A stretch of DNA of 64,000 bases from contig PUFA01000286.1 of the NCBI GenBank assembly GCA_003508835.1, forward strand, positions 1,054,001 to 1,118,000. Direction: 5' to 3'. The position numbers were made by a program, and so were the translations under genes. The stretch's first letter is position 1. Every line of letters begins with the position of its first letter. This DNA comes from Eonycteris spelaea (Eukaryota; Chordata; Mammalia; Chiroptera; Pteropodidae). The notes under the pieces are model-generated. The model had not been told where the DNA came from. It made no database searches and saw only the letters and a program-made list of their open reading frames with translations. Shown piece by piece: positions 60,873 through 64,000 of the stretch.

Positions 60873-62515
60873 AATTTTAAATTCTATTTTGACAAAATTA
60901 AGATGTTTGCAATTTTTAATACAACTTGTGCAGAGATATGTAAGAGTCCATTTAATTCATCAAGTATTCATCGCAAAGCTATGTACAAAGTATAGTACAA
61001 ATTATTGAGGTAAATAAAGGTGTGGTCCCTGTTTTCAGAGGGAGTTAGAGTGAGGGGCAGGGTAAGGATAAAGAAGGAGCTGGAAGGTAACTTAGGCAAA
61101 TGAGACATTCTGAGGAAGGGAACAGAAATTAAAAGAGGGCATTTTTTGAGAATATAAAATTCATCAGTTGTTGACCTACAGTTTTGTTGGACTGGGATAC
61201 AATGAAGTAAAACTGAAAATATAGACTGGATTAATCTTATAATAGCCTTGAATTTCATACTGAGAAATTTTTTTATAATGTAATAGGGCATCAAAGTTCT
61301 ATGAGAATGTTACACTTTAAATATATGAGCTGGTATAGATGTATGCTCTTCTAATGATATTTTGTGCACAAATGTTATTGGTATCACCATGAATTAAATT
61401 CTCACATAAATGTTAACTTTAACACTTAAGTATGATTTAATTAAATTTCCCTTAAATCTCTGTCTTTAATTAAATTTTAATGTTTCATAGATTTTAATGC
61501 AGGACTTCAGAAGCTTCAAAATTTGAAGCTGAAGTAAGCAAAGCACAAGAAAAAAAAAACTGTAGAAATCTTAACCAATCAGCTTAAGAGAACACAAGAG
61601 AAGAAATGTATATATATATTTTTTGAGAGAGTGATAAAAAGTCTTTAAAACACAGGAAATCTTATTGTATTATATTTGTTAAAAAAAAAAAAAAAGGAGA
61701 GAAATATCCAGTAAATTTCAGCTGGCTCAGGATAAATGATCTGGATATTAAGGGCCATTATGCAAATTAATCTTTAAGCAAGATATCTTTATATGAATGG
61801 ATTTTAGATAAAGCAACCAATGACACACTTATCTATGTTATTGAAGGAAAGGACCATGAAAAAAAATGAGTTGAAGGAAAATTGACTCGTCTTTAGAATG
61901 AATTAAGTTTTTTTGTTGTTCGTTTTTGTTTTTAACATTTTCAACAGAAACAGCCCTGGTAGACATGCGTAAGTAATGATGCTATTATGGGAATAATCTG
62001 TACTTAATGGAAAAAAAAAAAAAACAACTAAATCGCTTTATTATCCTTGGTTCTTTAAATATCTTATAAGTGATAGTGATAAAGACTTCTAAATTTTTGG
62101 CTCAGGAATCCAATACCCTACCTGTGGTGTGAATTCTGTCATATGGGGACTGTGGAATCTTTGTTACTTTATCTTTTTGAGTTTCTATACCTTTAAACTA
62201 TAAAATATTGTATTTTAGAATGTTCTAATGGGAATGAAGTGAGATAACACATAAGGTTCATGGCAGACATTAAACCAAGTTAGTTCCTTTTTATAGGTAG
62301 GGCTTACTTTCCATATGACAGCCATTCCTTCTTACTATACCTCCCACTGCCACTTCCAATTAGTTATAGATATAATATAATATATAGGATAGGAGTAGAA
62401 ATCTGAAAAAAATAATCCTGGAGCATGGCTGCATCAGGTCATCTAACTCAGCAAGCAAGTAAATCTAACAGAAACATAAGCCTAACTTCAGAAACATTAG
62501 GACTATAATAAATGT
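60873..62515. other. Mostly unique intron sequence
   Basis: 60985-61100 is weakly L2-like in antisense ('aaggtgtggtccctgttttc'). A 16-base poly-A lies at about 61681. No exon recognised. Confidence 0.45.
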
Positions 62516-62519
62516 GTGT

Positions 62520-63320
62520 AGTAGAGCAAATCAGAACATGGGTTCTACTACTATTGGCTTGTATCCTGCTTCTACTACTTATTATATGACCTTGGGAGAG
62601 TTAGTTAGTTTTACGGCAGGTCCTTGAATGACATTTCGTTCAATGTCATGTCATTATATTATTGACGAGGAAAAAAAAGAAAAGGAAAAAACAATTCTTG
62701 GCAGAGCCACTGTCTGTGTGGAGTTTGCACGTTCTTCCCATATCTGCCTGGGTTTTCTCTGGGTACTTCGGTTTCCTCCCACATCCCAAAGATGTACATG
62801 TTAAGTTAATTGGCATGTCTTTATTGTGCCAGTCTGAGAGTGTGGATGTATCTGTGAGTATGCCCTGTGATGGAAGAGCTTCCTCTCCAAGGTGGGGTCC
62901 TGCCTGTGCTGAGTTGTATGGATAGGGTCCAGCCACCTGTGACCTTGAGAAGGGATAAGCTTGTTGGAAAACAATGATCTTACTTGTTTTTATTCAGCTC
63001 TCTTAAATGTATGTATAGCTCAATGTTTCATGTTAGAAGTATTTTGGTTCTTTATTTGGTGATATTTTTGTGACCAGAAATATACTATAGGAACGTAACC
63101 CTTGTTTATATCAATTAACCTATGGTGAAATTGGTTCATTAAATGTTTCATTTAAAGTTGAAGTTTCCAAGAACCTATCAATGACATTAAGCGAAGAATT
63201 ACTATACCTTAGTCTCCTCACCTGTAAAAATTGGATAAATAATAGACTTTTCTTTTAGGATACCTGTGAGAGTTAAATAAGCTACTAGAACGAAGGCCTT
63301 GGAGCAATTCCGACATTACA
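62520..63320 (+). repeat. MIR SINE split by a 584-base insertion
   Basis: The left half (62520-62614) has 'gcttctactacttattatat' and 'gaccttgggagagttagtta'. The right half (63203-63320) resumes exactly where MIR should, with 'accttagtctcctcacctgt', 'aaaaattggataaataatag' and 'gtgagagttaaataagct'. Rejoined, the halves give a normal MIR layout. Confidence 0.75.
62615..63198. mobile_element. Insertion with inverted ends and a non-LTR-like core
   Basis: Inserted inside a MIR, with a possible 4-base 'ttac' duplication on both sides. Near its ends 'ttcgttcaatgtcat' (62635-62649) and 'atgacattaagcgaa' (63181-63195) are inverted copies, 13 of 15 matching. The core (about 62700-62940) has words typical of a vertebrate repeat 3' region: 'gtgtggagtttgcacgttct', 'cttcggtttcctcccacatc', 'ccctgtgatggaagag', 'atagggtccagccacctgtg'. 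It could be a non-autonomous DNA transposon that captured such a sequence, or an RTE-like element with a foldback. Family not identified. Confidence 0.6.
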
Positions 63321-63750
63321 GCCCTACTGGAAATGATCTGAATAATTATTTTCTCAATTCTTTTTGGGCAGTAGACAGCTAGTATCATTCTAGATGTATG
63401 CTAATAAGTCAATTCGTTTCACATAATGGATACTTTCAGGCCTTAGGGATTAATTCTATCATGAAATCTTGGTTGAGAAGGGATAGATATGGGCAGCTCA
63501 ATAAATATCAGCTGTTACTGAAATTGTCTTTAGGAGATAATTTCAGGGACAATTATATCACACCACACATAGAAAGGATGCTGAAAATCCTTTCAAACAT
63601 TTCTCAACCAAAAGTTCTTCCTCCTCACCCCTCACCCGAATTTACCAAATGCTAACAAAAGAAATTTATATAAGCAGGGGCAGGAGAAAGGTTGTGAATA
63701 TTAATAATTTAATATAGAATTTGAAAGTTTTTCTTATATCTGACAAAATG
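63321..63750. other. Unique intron sequence
   Basis: Frame 63398-63655 (plus, 85 codons) shows no homology and is antisense to the gene. Confidence 0.45.
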
Positions 63751-63754
63751 AAAA

Positions 63755-63840
63755 TTTATGCATGAGTTAATAAGCTCTACATAGTGCTTACGATGTGCCA
63801 GACATAGATACTAACTCATTTAAGATGAATAAACGAATTA
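63755..63840 (-). repeat. MIR/L2-type fragment, antisense
   Basis: 'catagtgcttacgatgtgcc', 'agacatagatactaactcat' and 'ttaagatgaa' follow the complement of the MIR/L2 3' end. Confidence 0.45.
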
Positions 63841-64000
63841 ACTACGGCACGTCCCCATGGGCATTTCCAGCTGAGTTTTAATCACTTTGAAGCTTAAATT
63901 TTCAATATTCAACTAATTTTTTTTTTGCAAACCTCTTCAACAGATTGTCAGAAATAAGCAATATTAAGTACTTGACATCTTGTGTTTGATATTAACTCTG

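Larger units (their letters stand above)
1..64000 (-). other. FREM2: Intronic part of a FRAS1/FREM-family gene, probably FREM2
   Basis: The window lies inside one gene transcribed on the minus strand. Two coding exons with matching phases are visible and the rest is intron filled with transposon remains. FREM2 is a very large single-pass extracellular-matrix protein with CSPG repeats followed by Calx-beta domains. It acts at epithelial basement membranes with FRAS1 and FREM1, and its loss causes Fraser syndrome and cryptophthalmos. The CSPG repeats are encoded mainly by a giant first exon in known mammals. No open frame of that size occurs here, so exon 1 should lie beyond position 64000 and later Calx-beta exons below position 1. 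The extent across the whole window is inferred; only the exons are seen. Confidence 0.7.

Overview
This is AT-rich mammalian nuclear DNA from inside a gene. The host gene runs on the minus strand. Two exons are clear, at 17820-17966 and 13994-14224. They join in frame and encode about 126 residues of a Calx-beta domain of the FRAS1/FREM extracellular-matrix family; FREM2 is the best match I can make from memory. A possible third small exon lies at 18283-18348. No other exon is visible, so nearly all of the window is FREM2 intron: about 14 kb after these exons and about 46 kb before them in transcript order.

The strongest clue to the organism is a chimeric SINE at about 45839-46059. Its front half is tRNA-like and its rear half is derived from 5S rRNA. 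A hybrid tRNA/5S SINE (MEG-TR) has been described from fruit bats (Pteropodidae), so the source is probably a megabat. Every L1 copy here is dead, with stops, deletions or changed reverse-transcriptase motifs. That fits the reported loss of L1 activity in megabats.

Layout. 1-3.3 kb: an LTR-like fragment, then a 2.45 kb HAL1-like element bounded by a short target-site duplication (TSD). 3.3-8.2 kb: MIR copies and a 5'-truncated antisense L1. 8.2-18.4 kb: mostly unique intron with MIR and MER5A fragments and the exons. 18.4-31.6 kb: unique intron with L2, MIR and MER20 copies and simple repeats. 31.6-32.6 kb: a miniature HAL1-like element that is itself interrupted by an antisense L1 end. 33-37.7 kb: MIR and L2 fragments. 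37.77-48.97 kb: one old plus-strand L1, split by a 5.33 kb antisense L1 and by the tRNA/5S SINE, with a TSD at its outer ends. 49-54 kb: LTR, L2 and MIR fragments. 54.18-60.86 kb: a full-length antisense L1 with TSD. 61-64 kb: unique sequence and a MIR split by a 584 bp element with terminal inverted similarity.

No operon, CRISPR array, phage or new enzyme system is present. The novelty lies in the mobile-element structures: the mini-HAL1, the tRNA/5S SINE, the composite element inside the MIR, and the nesting that orders the insertions in time.
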